A stretch of DNA of 64,000 nucleotides from Azospirillum sp. SYSU D00513 (GTDB taxonomy: Bacteria; Pseudomonadota; Alphaproteobacteria; Azospirillales; Azospirillaceae). This document shows, piece after piece, positions 42,605 through 51,858 of the stretch. Every line of letters starts with the position of its first letter. Within the stretch, counting starts at the first letter, position 1. The position numbers were made by a program, and so were the translations under genes. The DNA lies in the NCBI RefSeq assembly GCF_017356015.1, contig NZ_JAFIQV010000017.1, positions 1 to 64,000 of the forward strand. The letters are read 5' to 3'. The notes beneath the pieces are model-generated. The model worked only from the letters and a program-made list of their open reading frames with translations. It was not told the origin of the DNA and ran no database searches.

Positions 42605-44527
42605 TCAGCCCACCGGCCCGCCATGGAGCCAAGCGTTGAGCCAGCGGATCGCCCTGGTGTTGCGGCGGAACATGAAGGCGAACTCCCCATCGGCACTGCC
42701 TTTGGCCGCGCGCTCGATCTGCCCGCGCCATCTGTCCTGGTCGATGAGCGCCTCCAGCGCCGGATGCAAATGGGCCTGCTGCCGGTGCGCCTGCCCAGCC
42801 ATCCGGGCCAAGCCCGTGGTCTTCAGAGTTTCATGCAAACGGGAGGTGCCCATATCCTTGCTGGGTTTCCAGGCGACCCGCCCGGGCACCACCCCGTCAA
42901 TGGCGCGCCGGTGCAGGTAGCGGCCGATGCCCAGGGGGCCGGCCTTCTCGATGCTTGGCGTGGACAGGTACTGCTGCACCAGCCGCACGTCCCACAGCGG
43001 CCAGCGGTAGTCGATGCCGTGGGACGCCGCGAGAAGGGTGCAGCTTTCCAGCCGGGCGGTCACCTGCATGTCGTGCAGGTGATGCTTGAGGATGAAATCG
43101 TTGATCCGCCGGAAGGGCGCGTCGTAGCGGGCGCTGTCCATGTAATCGCGGAAGAGGTCCAGTTCCGTGGCGACCTCGTCGCGTAGCGCCCGTTGGTGCC
43201 AGCGCTTCAGCCAGGCATCGCGGGACCTGGGATTGTATTCGGGCCGGCGGCGGCGCAGGGCGACCGCCTTGGCCAGGCGCAGGCTGCGCCGGAGGGGATC
43301 GCCGGGCAGGATGTTCCACAGGCCTGCATAGTCGCCGCCGTCCAGCATTTCTTGGCGCAGATGATGGCCGGGATTGGTGACCACCTCGTCGCCGCCGAAG
43401 CCGGAGAACAGGGTGCGGATGCCGTGCAGCCCGCATTCCCGGTAGAATGGGATGTGTCCCGTGGCGTTGCCGTGTTCCTCGGGATAGCCGAGGACACGCA
43501 GCCCCCTTTCGATATAAGCGTCGCCGGCTTCGACCGGTGCCGTGATGATGTGGTTGTGGACGATACCCAGCGCCCGGCTGGTCTCCAGGATGAAGGCCGG
43601 TTCCTGTTCGGACATGGCGAAGCCGAATCCGTGCAGGCGCTCCCCCGGCTCCCCCAGGAAACGGGCGAGATAGGCGGTGATGGTGGCCGAATCGATGCCG
43701 CCGCTGTTCTCCGTGCCGAGCGGGTAGCCGGAGCGCAGGCGGCAGCGGATGGCCTCCTCCAGCACCGCGCGATAGGCTTCCACCCAGCGCTCCTCGCGCC
43801 GCCTGGCCGGCGGCGGATCGTCACGCCAGTGGAACCAGCGCTCCGTCTCGGTCCGATCCGGCGCCACCAGCAGCCAGTGGCCGGGGGCGAGCTTGCGCAC
43901 CTCGCGATAGGCGCTAAGGGTCGGGTGGGCCGACAGCCCCATCAGGTAGCGCGCCATCCAGTCCGGGTCCGGCTCCGCCGGCCAGGGGCCGCCGGCGGCG
44001 AACAGGGCGGCCGTCGTGGCGAACCGGAGCTGCCGTTCGTCCAGGCGGTAGTACAAGGGCTTGACGCCCAGCGGGTCGCGCGCCAGGAACAGCGTGCGTG
44101 CCCCTGGGTCGGCGATGGCGAAGGCGAAGTCGCCCAGCAGCCGCGCCACGCAGCCCGTGCCCCACCGCCGCCATGCCATGAGGATGAGCTGCGGATCGGT
44201 CAGCTCATCCAGCGGCCGGCCGGTCCCGAGAGCCCGCGCGAGATCCTCCCGGTTGTCCAGCCGCGCCCAGGCGGCGATGACGAGCCCGCTCTCGGGACAG
44301 CGGTAGGGCGTTTCCTCGTGCTCGGACTCCGGCGTGTTGAACCGCAGCGCATGGGCCAGCAGGAAGGGGGCTTCGGCCCACACACCGTGCCGGTCGGCGT
44401 TGCCATAAGGATCCAGAACGCCGATCAGGGCGTCGTGAGCCGGCGGATCGGCGGCCGGGCCGGGGCGACGAAGGAACGTTCCTGCAAACAAGTTGGCGGC
44501 TCTGGAGCGTCGGGAAGCGGCCGGCAT
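42605..44527 (-). CDS. asparagine-synthetase-like lasso cyclase (C protein)
   Basis: A 640-residue homologue of AsnB. The N-terminal glutaminase-like domain keeps the fold (DNREDLARAL, LLGDFAFAIADPGARTLFLA, DPLGVKPLYY) but has no Met-Cys start, so it should not hydrolyse glutamine. The ATP-pyrophosphatase motif SGGIDS is at residues 275-280, with a later GFGGDEV. In lasso systems this protein adenylates the ring Asp/Glu (here Glu9) and closes the macrolactam with the core N-terminus. It is on the minus strand like A-B1-B2 but 3.5 kb upstream of the precursor and separated by the plus-strand kinase operon. The ATG at 44527 is chosen; a longer frame lacks similarity. Confidence 0.87.
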   Translation of the reverse strand: MPAASRRSRAANLFAGTFLRRPGPAADPPAHDALIGVLDPYGNADRHGVWAEAPFLLAHALRFNTPESEHEETPYRCPESGLVIAAWARLDNREDLARALGTGRPLDELTDPQLILMAWRRWGTGCVARLLGDFAFAIADPGARTLFLARDPLGVKPLYYRLDERQLRFATTAALFAAGGPWPAEPDPDWMARYLMGLSAHPTLSAYREVRKLAPGHWLLVAPDRTETERWFHWRDDPPPARRREERWVEAYRAVLEEAIRCRLRSGYPLGTENSGGIDSATITAYLARFLGEPGERLHGFGFAMSEQEPAFILETSRALGIVHNHIITAPVEAGDAYIERGLRVLGYPEEHGNATGHIPFYRECGLHGIRTLFSGFGGDEVVTNPGHHLRQEMLDGGDYAGLWNILPGDPLRRSLRLAKAVALRRRRPEYNPRSRDAWLKRWHQRALRDEVATELDLFRDYMDSARYDAPFRRINDFILKHHLHDMQVTARLESCTLLAASHGIDYRWPLWDVRLVQQYLSTPSIEKAGPLGIGRYLHRRAIDGVVPGRVAWKPSKDMGTSRLHETLKTTGLARMAGQAHRQQAHLHPALEALIDQDRWRGQIERAAKGSADGEFAFMFRRNTRAIRWLNAWLHGGPVG

Positions 44528-44750
44528 CGTATCGTCCGCGCATGGGCCATGCCTAGCGACAATGTCGGACAGCCGATCCGGGCGTCCCGGCACGGGCCGC
44601 TTCCCCGGACGGTGCAGGTGCACCGTGACGATGACCCGTCCGGAAGGTTGGAAGCCGACGGGGCGACCCGTCGGCAACGCGGCATCTGCGGGCTTGTCCC
44701 GGCTGGCCTTTCGCTCCATCGTGAAGCGTTTCCATCAACAAGACCAAGCC

Positions 44751-45554
44751 ATGCGATCCCTGCTTTCCAACATCACGCAAAGCGACATCGACCTCGATCC
44801 GTTCCCCCATGTGTTCGTGCGCGACGTTCTGGACGAGGAGACGCATCGCGCGCTGAACGACGGCTTTCCGTCCTTCGCCACCATCACGGGGGCCGACCCG
44901 CGATTCTCGCCGCGCAGCAACCGGCGCTACCAGCTCTCCAGCTGGCCGATCCTCATCCATCCGGACATGTCCGAGGCGTGGAAGGCCTTCGTCGCGCATC
45001 ACGCCTCTCCCGCCTTCTACGCGGAGGTCGTGGCGCTGTTCCGCGACCACTGGCCGAACGCGCTGAGGGAAGCGCTGGGCGGCGACCTTATGGGCCACCC
45101 GATGGGACTGATGCTGCGTGACGACTTCAAGAAGGCGCGCATCCTTCAGGACGCCCGGGCCGAGATCAACACGCCGGTCCTCGACAAGCCGTCCTCCTCG
45201 CGCGGGGCGCATCTCGACATGCCGAACCGCATCTTCTCCTGCCTCTACTACTTGCGCCATCCCGACGACGATGCGGTGGGCGGCGAGCTGGAGCTGTTCC
45301 GCTGGAAGAACGGACCGGTCCCGAACATCAACGTCTACGAGCTTCCGCCGGATGCGGTGGAGGTAGTCAAGACCATTCCCTACCGCGCCAACCAGATGGT
45401 GATCTTCCCGCAGAGCATCGACGCCGTCCATGGCGTCGGCATCCGGCATTCCACGCCGCACATCCGCCGCTACGTCTTCATCACTGCGGAGATCGCCGAC
45501 AGCTGGCTGGTGTCGCCGGCCGCGCCGGCACCCGGCAGACCGACCTTCGCGTAG
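44751..45554 (+). CDS. 2-oxoglutarate/Fe(II) oxygenase-like protein
   Basis: About 267 residues. An HxD pair is present in RGAHLDMPNRIFSCLYYL (His154, Asp156), a distal His in AVHGVGIRH (His227), and an Arg suitable for 2-oxoglutarate binding in PHIRRYVF. The sequence GGELELFRW between them is common in prolyl-hydroxylase-like enzymes. A hydroxylation role is inferred from these residues only. It is divergent from the cyclase gene (223 bp) and followed after 9 bp by a second sulfotransferase-like gene. The ATG at 44751 has no good ribosome site; a GTG at 44721 is in frame. Confidence 0.7.
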   Translation: MRSLLSNITQSDIDLDPFPHVFVRDVLDEETHRALNDGFPSFATITGADPRFSPRSNRRYQLSSWPILIHPDMSEAWKAFVAHHASPAFYAEVVALFRDHWPNALREALGGDLMGHPMGLMLRDDFKKARILQDARAEINTPVLDKPSSSRGAHLDMPNRIFSCLYYLRHPDDDAVGGELELFRWKNGPVPNINVYELPPDAVEVVKTIPYRANQMVIFPQSIDAVHGVGIRHSTPHIRRYVFITAEIADSWLVSPAAPAPGRPTFA

Positions 45555-45563
45555 GGACGGACG

Positions 45564-46244
45564 ATGCGGCTCCTCATCCATGGCATGCAGTCGAGCGGAT
45601 CCACCGCCTTCACCCTGTTCCTGGCGCAGCGGCCGGACTGTCTGGCGCTGGTGGACGTGATGAACAGCTATGTCGCGCCCCGGCTGGAGACACCTCTGGA
45701 CTCGGTGGTGAAGGTGGTGGTGACCGCCGCCCATCCGCTGGAGGAGCATGTCGAGCAGTTCCGGCCCGACCGGACGGTCCTGGTGCTGCGCGATCCGCGC
45801 GACAACTACCAGAGCCTGCGCACCAAGAACTACCGCGACCTGTCCGGGGCGATGGAGGAGAAGTTCCGGATCCTCGACCGCCTCTTCGCGGAGCGGGAGC
45901 GCTTCGACGCCGTCATCCATTACGAGGATTTCGTGGCGCGCGACCCGGCGGTTCTGCGGGCGGTGAACGCGCTTGGCTGGCCGGTGGACGAAAGCTTCTA
46001 TGAGTACCGCCGCCGCCACACCGAAATCATCGCCGCTCTTTTCGAGCACGCGCCGGAGATCATACGCACCCGCGACTTCGTCTTCGGCAACGTGCGCGGT
46101 CCCGCCGTTTCGGAAAAGCACCGCGACAAGCCGCGCGACCCGGAACTGGACGACATACTGGAGGGGCTGTGCCCACGCCTGCTCGCGCATTATCGGGCAC
46201 GCCCCCGCCCCACCCGATCAGCCGCAGCGGGCGATCCGGCGTGA
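45564..46244 (+). CDS. small sulfotransferase-like P-loop protein
   Basis: A 226-residue protein starting MRLLIHGMQSSGSTAFTLFL, whose loop resembles the 5'-phosphosulfate-binding loop of sulfotransferases. LVLRDPRDNYQSLRTKNYRD corresponds to the 3'-phosphate site, and VIHYEDFVARDP to the later RYED-type segment. It is shorter than the sulfotransferase at 40.5 kb. It follows the oxygenase-like gene after 9 bp and is probably co-transcribed. The acceptor is unknown; involvement in the lasso pathway is possible by position only. Confidence 0.7.
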   Translation: MRLLIHGMQSSGSTAFTLFLAQRPDCLALVDVMNSYVAPRLETPLDSVVKVVVTAAHPLEEHVEQFRPDRTVLVLRDPRDNYQSLRTKNYRDLSGAMEEKFRILDRLFAERERFDAVIHYEDFVARDPAVLRAVNALGWPVDESFYEYRRRHTEIIAALFEHAPEIIRTRDFVFGNVRGPAVSEKHRDKPRDPELDDILEGLCPRLLAHYRARPRPTRSAAAGDPA

Positions 46245-46798
46245 CGGAGGCCTTTCCTGCGCAACATGCGTTGCGCGGCAGCTTTTCACGACCGGGGGTC
46301 TGAAGCCCGACCGCGTCCTCCCGCGTTTGTCCCATTGCCGGCAAGACCATCCGCCTGCGGCCTGCCGCGCTTCCACCGGTGCCGACGGCCCGCCCCGACG
46401 CATGCGGAACGTCCCCATGGCGGAAATGGCAGACCACACCGGCGACCACGGCGTTCATACATCGCCGCCGAGCCTTTCGAAGGCGAACATCACTCGGCCC
46501 GATGGAACAGGCGGCTCTTCAGGGCATCTGGGACCGGTGGGGCGGCATGCCATTGCGGGTGCGGGCGCGGCTGGTCGAGGATCGCGGCGGCTTCGTGAAG
46601 CTGCCACACACGGACGTCAACGCAACGGTCCTGCCATGCCCGTCTCCATGCCCGAAGCCGAGGAACCGCCGCCGCTGCCCAAGGCACCGGGACGGCATCA
46701 TAAAACGGCCAAACGTCATGACGGAAAGGACGTGGGGCTGCTTGCGCCGGCGTGGCGCGGGAGCCTGTTCAAGGCCGCGCTCCCGACGATCTGGCCGG
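46245..46798. other. 550-bp stretch without a convincing gene
   Basis: Several overlapping open frames exist on both strands, but none has a ribosome site together with recognisable sequence. No repeat, hairpin with U-run or RNA gene was recognised. It marks the right boundary of the lasso region. Confidence 0.4.
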
Positions 46799-47377
46799 TC
46801 AGTCGATGGACCAGCGAGTCATATGGGGAAAGGGAGACAACCCGTTGCTGCCCATATGAGCGAACAGACCCGGAAAGCCGGTCAATCCGGCCCGCGCCAG
46901 GGACAGCGGACCGAGATGGGTTCCCCGTTCCAGCCATGCCTGCATCGGGTGCGTCCCTTCATAGCGGTCGCAGTGGTAGGAGCCCGGAAAGAAGATGCAT
47001 TCCGGGGGCAGCCCCAGATGCAGGACGGCCGCATAGGACCATGCCTGGGCCATGAACTCACCCTGCCTGGCCGCCATGTCGAGTTGCGGAGCCGCGGCAT
47101 CGCCCGACGCCACCGCCTCCGCGAGGAGGGCTTCAATGTCCACCTGCAAATTCGAACCCAGCCGCGCCCAGAAACGCCGTGGCACCACGACGATGTGCCC
47201 GGCTTCGTGCAGGAGATCGCCCGGCCCGACCAGCGTGTCCGGATCGACATGCATCACCCCGGCCCGGATGTTCGCGCCGGGCAGGAATCCGCCGCGCGCG
47301 CCCTCGCCATATTCGACGCCCATGCCGATGCCACGCAAAAAGGCGACGATGGGCTCCAGCGCTTCCGGATGATGCAT
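46799..47377 (-). CDS. HExxH-containing protein, possible zinc metallopeptidase
   Basis: A 192-residue protein with HEAGH in PGDLLHEAGHIVVVPRRF near residue 60, the zinc-binding HExxH pattern of gluzincin-type peptidases. Two later segments are rich in His/Glu/Tyr (QAWSYAAVLHLGLPPECIFF, YHCDRYEGTHP), and either could give the third ligand. I do not know the family. No signal peptide is seen. The ATG at 47377 is chosen because AGGAG lies 5 bases upstream; the frame opens further to 47440 without a site. Confidence 0.6.
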   Translation of the reverse strand: MHHPEALEPIVAFLRGIGMGVEYGEGARGGFLPGANIRAGVMHVDPDTLVGPGDLLHEAGHIVVVPRRFWARLGSNLQVDIEALLAEAVASGDAAAPQLDMAARQGEFMAQAWSYAAVLHLGLPPECIFFPGSYHCDRYEGTHPMQAWLERGTHLGPLSLARAGLTGFPGLFAHMGSNGLSPFPHMTRWSID

Positions 47378-47925
47378 GCCATCTCCTATTAGGCAACGGT
47401 TCAGCGAAGATGTTCGCGAAAATAGAGCAGGCCGGCGCAATACACAACATGGCGGGTTTTGACGGGTTGTCGCACGAATGCCCTGCCCTGCTTGGGACCG
47501 GCACCGCTCGCCGGCACCACCCCGCCCGCCGCTTGCGGCGGGCGGCGAACTGCGCCAACCATCATGCCGCCCTGCGTCAGCGCGGCAGCCTCGCCATCAG
47601 CGATCGACAGGAAGGATGCGGTGCTGATGCCGGGCACGGCGGCGCCTCATTCCCATGCCCTGCGCACCGGCAACCACACGGCCTTGACGGGCCGTTTGCT
47701 GCATCGTGGATCGCGCGGACCAAGCGGGCAATGGCAAATGCTATTCCGGATGCCGACCAGCCGCAAAACGGGCTCCACGAAGATGGAAATGCGCAAAGCA
47801 TTTTGCTTAAAGCCGTGAATATTAAGTTTATTGGTCATGAGGAATGATGGTAATGGTATTAGCAGTCCATTAACCATAGCGCCCGATACTCGCCTTCAAC
47901 ACTCCTTCATCTCCTGGGGAAAGAC
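47378..47925. other. intergenic region with AT-rich promoter-like end
   Basis: About 550 bp. The last 120 bp (about 47800-47900) are AT-rich and likely hold the promoter of the SGNH hydrolase gene. A minus-strand frame at 47401-47637 (78 residues, GTG start, MPGISTASFLSIADGEAAAL) is a weak gene candidate with no family match; I leave it uncalled. Confidence 0.35.
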
Positions 47926-48684
47926 ATGAGGCGACCGGCGCTTTGGGGGCTCTCCGCTCTTGTTCTGCTGTGGGCCGGCGGAGCGTCGGCCTCCGATCTC
48001 TGCCCGGTGCCGGCCACCACCAGCCTGACCACGGCCGGACTGGCGCACACCCGCGCGGAACTCGCGGCCGGACGGCCGCTGACGGTCGTCGCCATCGGGT
48101 CGTCCAGCACCGCCGGCACGGGCGCCTCCGCCCCATCGGCCACATATCCGGCGCAGCTGCAGCAGATGCTCGGGCGCCTTCATCCCAACTCCCGGATCGA
48201 TGTCCTCAACAAGGGGATCGGCGGCGAGACGGCGGAGAAGAACCTCATCCGCTTCGCGACGGACGTGCTGGCCGAGAAGCCGGACCTCGTGATCTGGCAG
48301 ATCGGCACCAACGACAGCTTTCAGAATCTTCCCCTGCCGGCCTTCCTGGACACCGTCCGGGAAGGGGCCGCGCTGATCGGGAAGGCCGGGGCCGACCTGA
48401 TCCTGATGAACCCGCAGCATTTCCCCGGAGAGGTCAAGAACGCCTCCTACCGCGGCTTCGTGGACGGCGTGGCCGATCTCGGCCGGGAGCTGGGCGCGCC
48501 CGTGCTCGACCGCTACGGCATCATGAAGTTCTGGCTGGACGGCGGGCATTTCACGGCGGAGAGCGTGTTGAGCGCCGATGGGTTCCATCTGAAGGACGCG
48601 AGCTACCGCTGCCTTGCCGAATACCTCACCACGATGATCGAGGCCGGCCCTTCCACGGTCGGGAAGACGGCCTCGGCCAGGTAG
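47926..48684 (+). CDS. secreted SGNH/GDSL-family hydrolase
   Basis: A 252-residue esterase-like protein. The signal peptide is LWGLSALVLLWAGGASAS. Block I is VVAIGSSSTAGTG with the nucleophile Ser, an oxyanion Gly is in NKGIGGETA, block III is IWQIGTNDS, and block V has the Asp/His pair in SADGFHL. Members hydrolyse acyl esters, for example O-acetyl groups on polysaccharides, and the neighbouring OpgC-like gene (convergent, 22 bp apart) would fit polysaccharide modification. The substrate is not shown by the sequence. GGAAAG precedes the ATG. Confidence 0.87.
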   Translation: MRRPALWGLSALVLLWAGGASASDLCPVPATTSLTTAGLAHTRAELAAGRPLTVVAIGSSSTAGTGASAPSATYPAQLQQMLGRLHPNSRIDVLNKGIGGETAEKNLIRFATDVLAEKPDLVIWQIGTNDSFQNLPLPAFLDTVREGAALIGKAGADLILMNPQHFPGEVKNASYRGFVDGVADLGRELGAPVLDRYGIMKFWLDGGHFTAESVLSADGFHLKDASYRCLAEYLTTMIEAGPSTVGKTASAR

Positions 48685-48706
48685 GAGCGGCGGCTCCTGC
48701 AGGGCA

Positions 48707-49903
48707 TCACGAGGCGGGAACGCGGGACCGCTGCGGGAGCTTGGGGGCGTTCCACCGCTCCCGCAGCAGGGCCGGGATCGCCAGGCTCGTGATGCTGGAG
48801 AGCAGGAGCATCGTCTTCGTGGTCTCCCCGAACGGACCGAAGAACAGGTCGAGCAGGAGAACCGCGTAGGAGACGAGGACGTGAAACAGATAGACGTGCA
48901 GGGAATGCCGGCCGAGCAGCCTTAGGAAGGGCAGCGTGAACAGCCTGTGCAGGAACTGCCCCGTCCAGGCCGCCACCGGATGGTCCGACCGGTGGCCCGC
49001 GATCAGCAGCCACGCGATCACGTAGGCAAGGGCCGCGAAGTTGGCGAGGTAGACGAGGCTGAACTCGGTGCGGTTCACGTGGCGCAGGAAGTGCGCCTCG
49101 ACCGCCGGACCGACCAGCCCGTTCGCCAGGGCCAGATGCCAGCAGGCGCAGGCCAGCACCGTCACGAGCGCAGGCACGAGCAAGGGCGGGCGGGCGACGG
49201 GGAACCAGCGCTCCGCGTCGAATGTCCCCCGCTGGACCGCGCAGCCGGCCAGCAGCCCCGAGACATACAGGATCTGCCAGGCCAGCGGGTTGAACGGGCC
49301 GCGCACCGCCAGACCGGGCGTCATGCCCCCCAGCAGGGCGTCGATGGCCGCGAGGAACGGGAGGTGAAGCCCCGTCTGCACCGATGCCCAGGCCGCGACG
49401 CTGCCGAACGCGACCGTGCGGGCATGGCCGTTCAGGATCAGGCGCAGCAGGAAGGGTGTTGCCGCCAGATACAGGATGTATTGGATCAGAAGGTCCGTGA
49501 AGGTCGGCGAATGCAGCAGGAGAAGGGCCGCCAGGATCGTTCCGGGCTCCCGGCCGGACAGATGGCCGAGGAAACCGGCCAGCGGTTCGGCCGCGCCGGG
49601 GATCAGGGCGATGGCGGCGGTGACGATCGCGATCACCCCGACGGTGTAGAGATACAGCTCGATCGCCCGGGACCAGAGCCGCTGGCGGGCCGCCGCCGGG
49701 GATCGCTGCGTGTAGACCCGGGCGTAATAGAGGCCCGCCACCAGCCCCGACAGAAAGACGAATCCCTGCGCGTCCTGGACGAACCCGAACTCCGCGTGGT
49801 TGAGCTTGGCGAGAAGCACGCCGCCCGCGACGACGAAGTGATTGACCATCATGAAGACGAGGAAATATCCCCGCAGCCCGTCAAGCACGTCCGAGCGGTT
49901 CAT
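48707..49903 (-). CDS. OpgC-like polytopic membrane protein
   Basis: A 398-residue protein with about ten membrane segments. The N-terminus, DVLDGLRGYFLVFMMVNHFV followed by FVQDAQGFVFLSGLVAGLYY, matches the OpgC family of membrane acyltransferase-like proteins, which succinylate periplasmic glucans in some bacteria. The ATG at 49903 has AGAGGA upstream. No glucan synthesis genes are adjacent, so the acceptor is unknown. Confidence 0.85.
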   Translation of the reverse strand: MNRSDVLDGLRGYFLVFMMVNHFVVAGGVLLAKLNHAEFGFVQDAQGFVFLSGLVAGLYYARVYTQRSPAAARQRLWSRAIELYLYTVGVIAIVTAAIALIPGAAEPLAGFLGHLSGREPGTILAALLLLHSPTFTDLLIQYILYLAATPFLLRLILNGHARTVAFGSVAAWASVQTGLHLPFLAAIDALLGGMTPGLAVRGPFNPLAWQILYVSGLLAGCAVQRGTFDAERWFPVARPPLLVPALVTVLACACWHLALANGLVGPAVEAHFLRHVNRTEFSLVYLANFAALAYVIAWLLIAGHRSDHPVAAWTGQFLHRLFTLPFLRLLGRHSLHVYLFHVLVSYAVLLLDLFFGPFGETTKTMLLLSSITSLAIPALLRERWNAPKLPQRSRVPAS

Positions 49904-49987
49904 TGGCGATCCTCTCTCCAACCGACATCGCCGGACCTGGATCCCGGCACGGCTTGATGTTGGCCGACGGGCCGCATCGCCCAGCTG

Positions 49988-50647
49988 TCAGACTCCACAG
50001 GTGGCCTGAGCCGAGCTTCCAATCCTGCCGGGTGGATCGATCCGCGCTTCGTCACCTCGCAGCCCGAGCAGGGTACGGACGCGGCGATGAGCCTCCTCGA
50101 AAGGAAGCGCCTCGACCGTGGCGACGCCCGCCAGCCGGGCGCAGGCCGCGGTCACGGCGTCCCGCTCGGCCATGATCTTGCGCGTGATGTGGGGGCGGCT
50201 GCCCGGACCGGCGCGGCGGCGGGCGACGAGGTTGCGGATGCTCTGTTCGACCGGCGTGTCCAGCCGTAGGACATGCAGCCCGTGGCCGCGGGCGAAGTCG
50301 CCGGACAGGCGGTGTTCGGCGCTCAGCACCAGCCCCTCCAGCAGGACGTCGCAACCGGCCGCCGCGAAATCGCCGGCGATCCGGAACACCCCTTCCAGCC
50401 CGCCGTCCCCCTTGCCGATGGTGTCGCAGCCGCCGCGCGTGCCCCCATACTGCCCGATGACGAGCAGCGGGTTCCCGCCGGCCGGGTGCACCAGCCGGTA
50501 ACCGAGCGGGCGGCTCCGCCCCTCCCGGCGCAACGGCTCCACCCCGCCGCCCGCCGGCCATCCGTATTCGGCCAGGACCCGGCGCACCAGCTCCGTCTTC
50601 CCCGACCCCGCCGTCCCACGCAAATTGACGACCACCCCCATGCGCAT
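49988..50647 (-). CDS. P-loop NTPase/kinase-like protein of unknown target
   Basis: A 219-residue protein beginning with a P-loop, VVVNLRGTAGSGKTELVRRV. A later DVLLEGLVLSAEHR carries acidic residues, and a region with Arg-rich RNLVARRRAGPGSR could be a lid. It resembles adenylate-kinase or zeta-toxin-like small kinases, but without a diagnostic substrate motif. GGAGG lies 5 bases before the ATG at 50647; a second ATG at 50641 is also possible. No antitoxin-like gene is adjacent. Confidence 0.65.
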   Translation of the reverse strand: MRMGVVVNLRGTAGSGKTELVRRVLAEYGWPAGGGVEPLRREGRSRPLGYRLVHPAGGNPLLVIGQYGGTRGGCDTIGKGDGGLEGVFRIAGDFAAAGCDVLLEGLVLSAEHRLSGDFARGHGLHVLRLDTPVEQSIRNLVARRRAGPGSRPHITRKIMAERDAVTAACARLAGVATVEALPFEEAHRRVRTLLGLRGDEARIDPPGRIGSSAQATCGV

Positions 50648-50783
50648 CCCTTCCTCCGGTTTCCGTCCGGCCAGACGGCTTTCCCCGCCGCGCCGGACCC
50701 CGGAGGCAACCATGCGGCCTGTTCGCGATAAAGCCCGTATCGCGGCGAGACCCTGGAAATCGAGGGTGGCTGAAGGAGGCCCC

Positions 50784-51767
50784 CTACCGGGAGGCCATGA
50801 GAGGCCGGGAGACGACCGGCCTCTCATGGCCGTCCTCCTCCGGCTCCTCGCCGATCCCCTCGCCCATGCCCTCTATGGAATCCAGCAGCGTGCTGCGGGC
50901 GGTGGCGAGGTGTTCGGCGAGGCGGCGGGCGGCCTCGGGGGCGTCGCGGCGGTCCAGCGCTTCCAGGATGCGCAGATGCTCCTCCAGCGCCACGATGTTG
51001 CGGGCGCGCTCGCCCTTCCGTTCCCACTGGTAGTGATAGTGGAAGACGAAGGAGACCACGTCGTAGAACTCCCGCACGAAGCGGTTGTCCATCGCGTTGA
51101 TGATGATGTTGTGGAAGTCGCGGTCGAGTGCCGAGAAGTCCTTGTAATGGCCGGTGCCGCCCGCGAGTGCGGCGAGCAGCGCGCGGTGGCGGGCGATCAG
51201 GCCGCCGATGGCCGCCCAGGCCGGGTCGTCCGGCCCCAGCCCGGCGAAGCGGGTCACCGCCTGCGTCTCCAGCATGTCGCGCATGTCGGCCAGCTCGGTC
51301 GCGAAGCGCCGGTCGAAGGCCTGGAGGCGCCAGCTTCCCTGCGGCTTCTTGGCGATCAGGCCGGAACGCGCGAAGCCGATCAGGAACTCCCGCACGGCGG
51401 TCGTGCTGCTGCCGGCGCGGCGCGCCAGCTCGGCCTCCGAGAAGCGTTGTCCGGGCAGCAGCTCCTGACGGAGCACGAGGTCCATGAAGACCTTCTCGAT
51501 GTGGTCGGCGCGCGGCCCCATCGCCACGTCGTCGAAATAATCCTCCGCGCGGGGATGGCGCGCCACGATCCGCGCCTGGCCGCCGCCGCCGATGATCCCC
51601 CGCTCGCCCAGATGGGCCAGCGCCGTGCGCACGGGCGAACGGCTGACACCGCAATGGGCGGCCAGGAAATTCTCGGTCGGCGCGGGCGCCCCGACCGGGA
51701 CGTGATCGGCGATGTAGCGCAGGATCTCGTTGGTCGTCCTGCGGAAGAGATGATCGGTCTTGGACAT
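50784..51767 (-). CDS. GntR-family regulator with two tandem winged-helix domains and an FCD domain
   Basis: A 327-residue regulator. One winged helix lies at about residues 10-68 (TENFLAAHCGVSRSPVRTAL), and a second GntR-type one at about 85-145 (FSEAELARRAGSSTTAVREF). An FCD effector domain follows (ELADMRDMLETQAVTRFAGL, HRALLAALAG, DRDFHNIIINAMDN, FHYHYQWERKG). Two DNA-binding domains in one GntR protein is unusual. It is divergent from the alcohol dehydrogenase-TRAP operon, and a promoter overlapped by an inverted repeat lies between them, so it most likely represses that operon in response to its substrate. Confidence 0.85.
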   Translation of the reverse strand: MSKTDHLFRRTTNEILRYIADHVPVGAPAPTENFLAAHCGVSRSPVRTALAHLGERGIIGGGGQARIVARHPRAEDYFDDVAMGPRADHIEKVFMDLVLRQELLPGQRFSEAELARRAGSSTTAVREFLIGFARSGLIAKKPQGSWRLQAFDRRFATELADMRDMLETQAVTRFAGLGPDDPAWAAIGGLIARHRALLAALAGGTGHYKDFSALDRDFHNIIINAMDNRFVREFYDVVSFVFHYHYQWERKGERARNIVALEEHLRILEALDRRDAPEAARRLAEHLATARSTLLDSIEGMGEGIGEEPEEDGHERPVVSRPLMASR

Positions 51768-51858
51768 CGTGAACGCCGCACCCGTTCGGCCGGAGAGGAC
51801 GCCGGGACACCGGCGGCCATGCAATGAGCTTAGCAGAAAAGGGCTAGGGCCAAGGCCC

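Noticed and set aside
43193..46190. Long open frames antisense to the lasso cyclase and the oxygenase-like gene.
   Set aside because: Shadow frames; the opposite strand carries clear AsnB-like and HxD motifs.
47401..47637. A 78-residue minus-strand frame with a GTG start.
   Set aside because: No family similarity and a weak ribosome site; kept only as a note in the intergenic entry.
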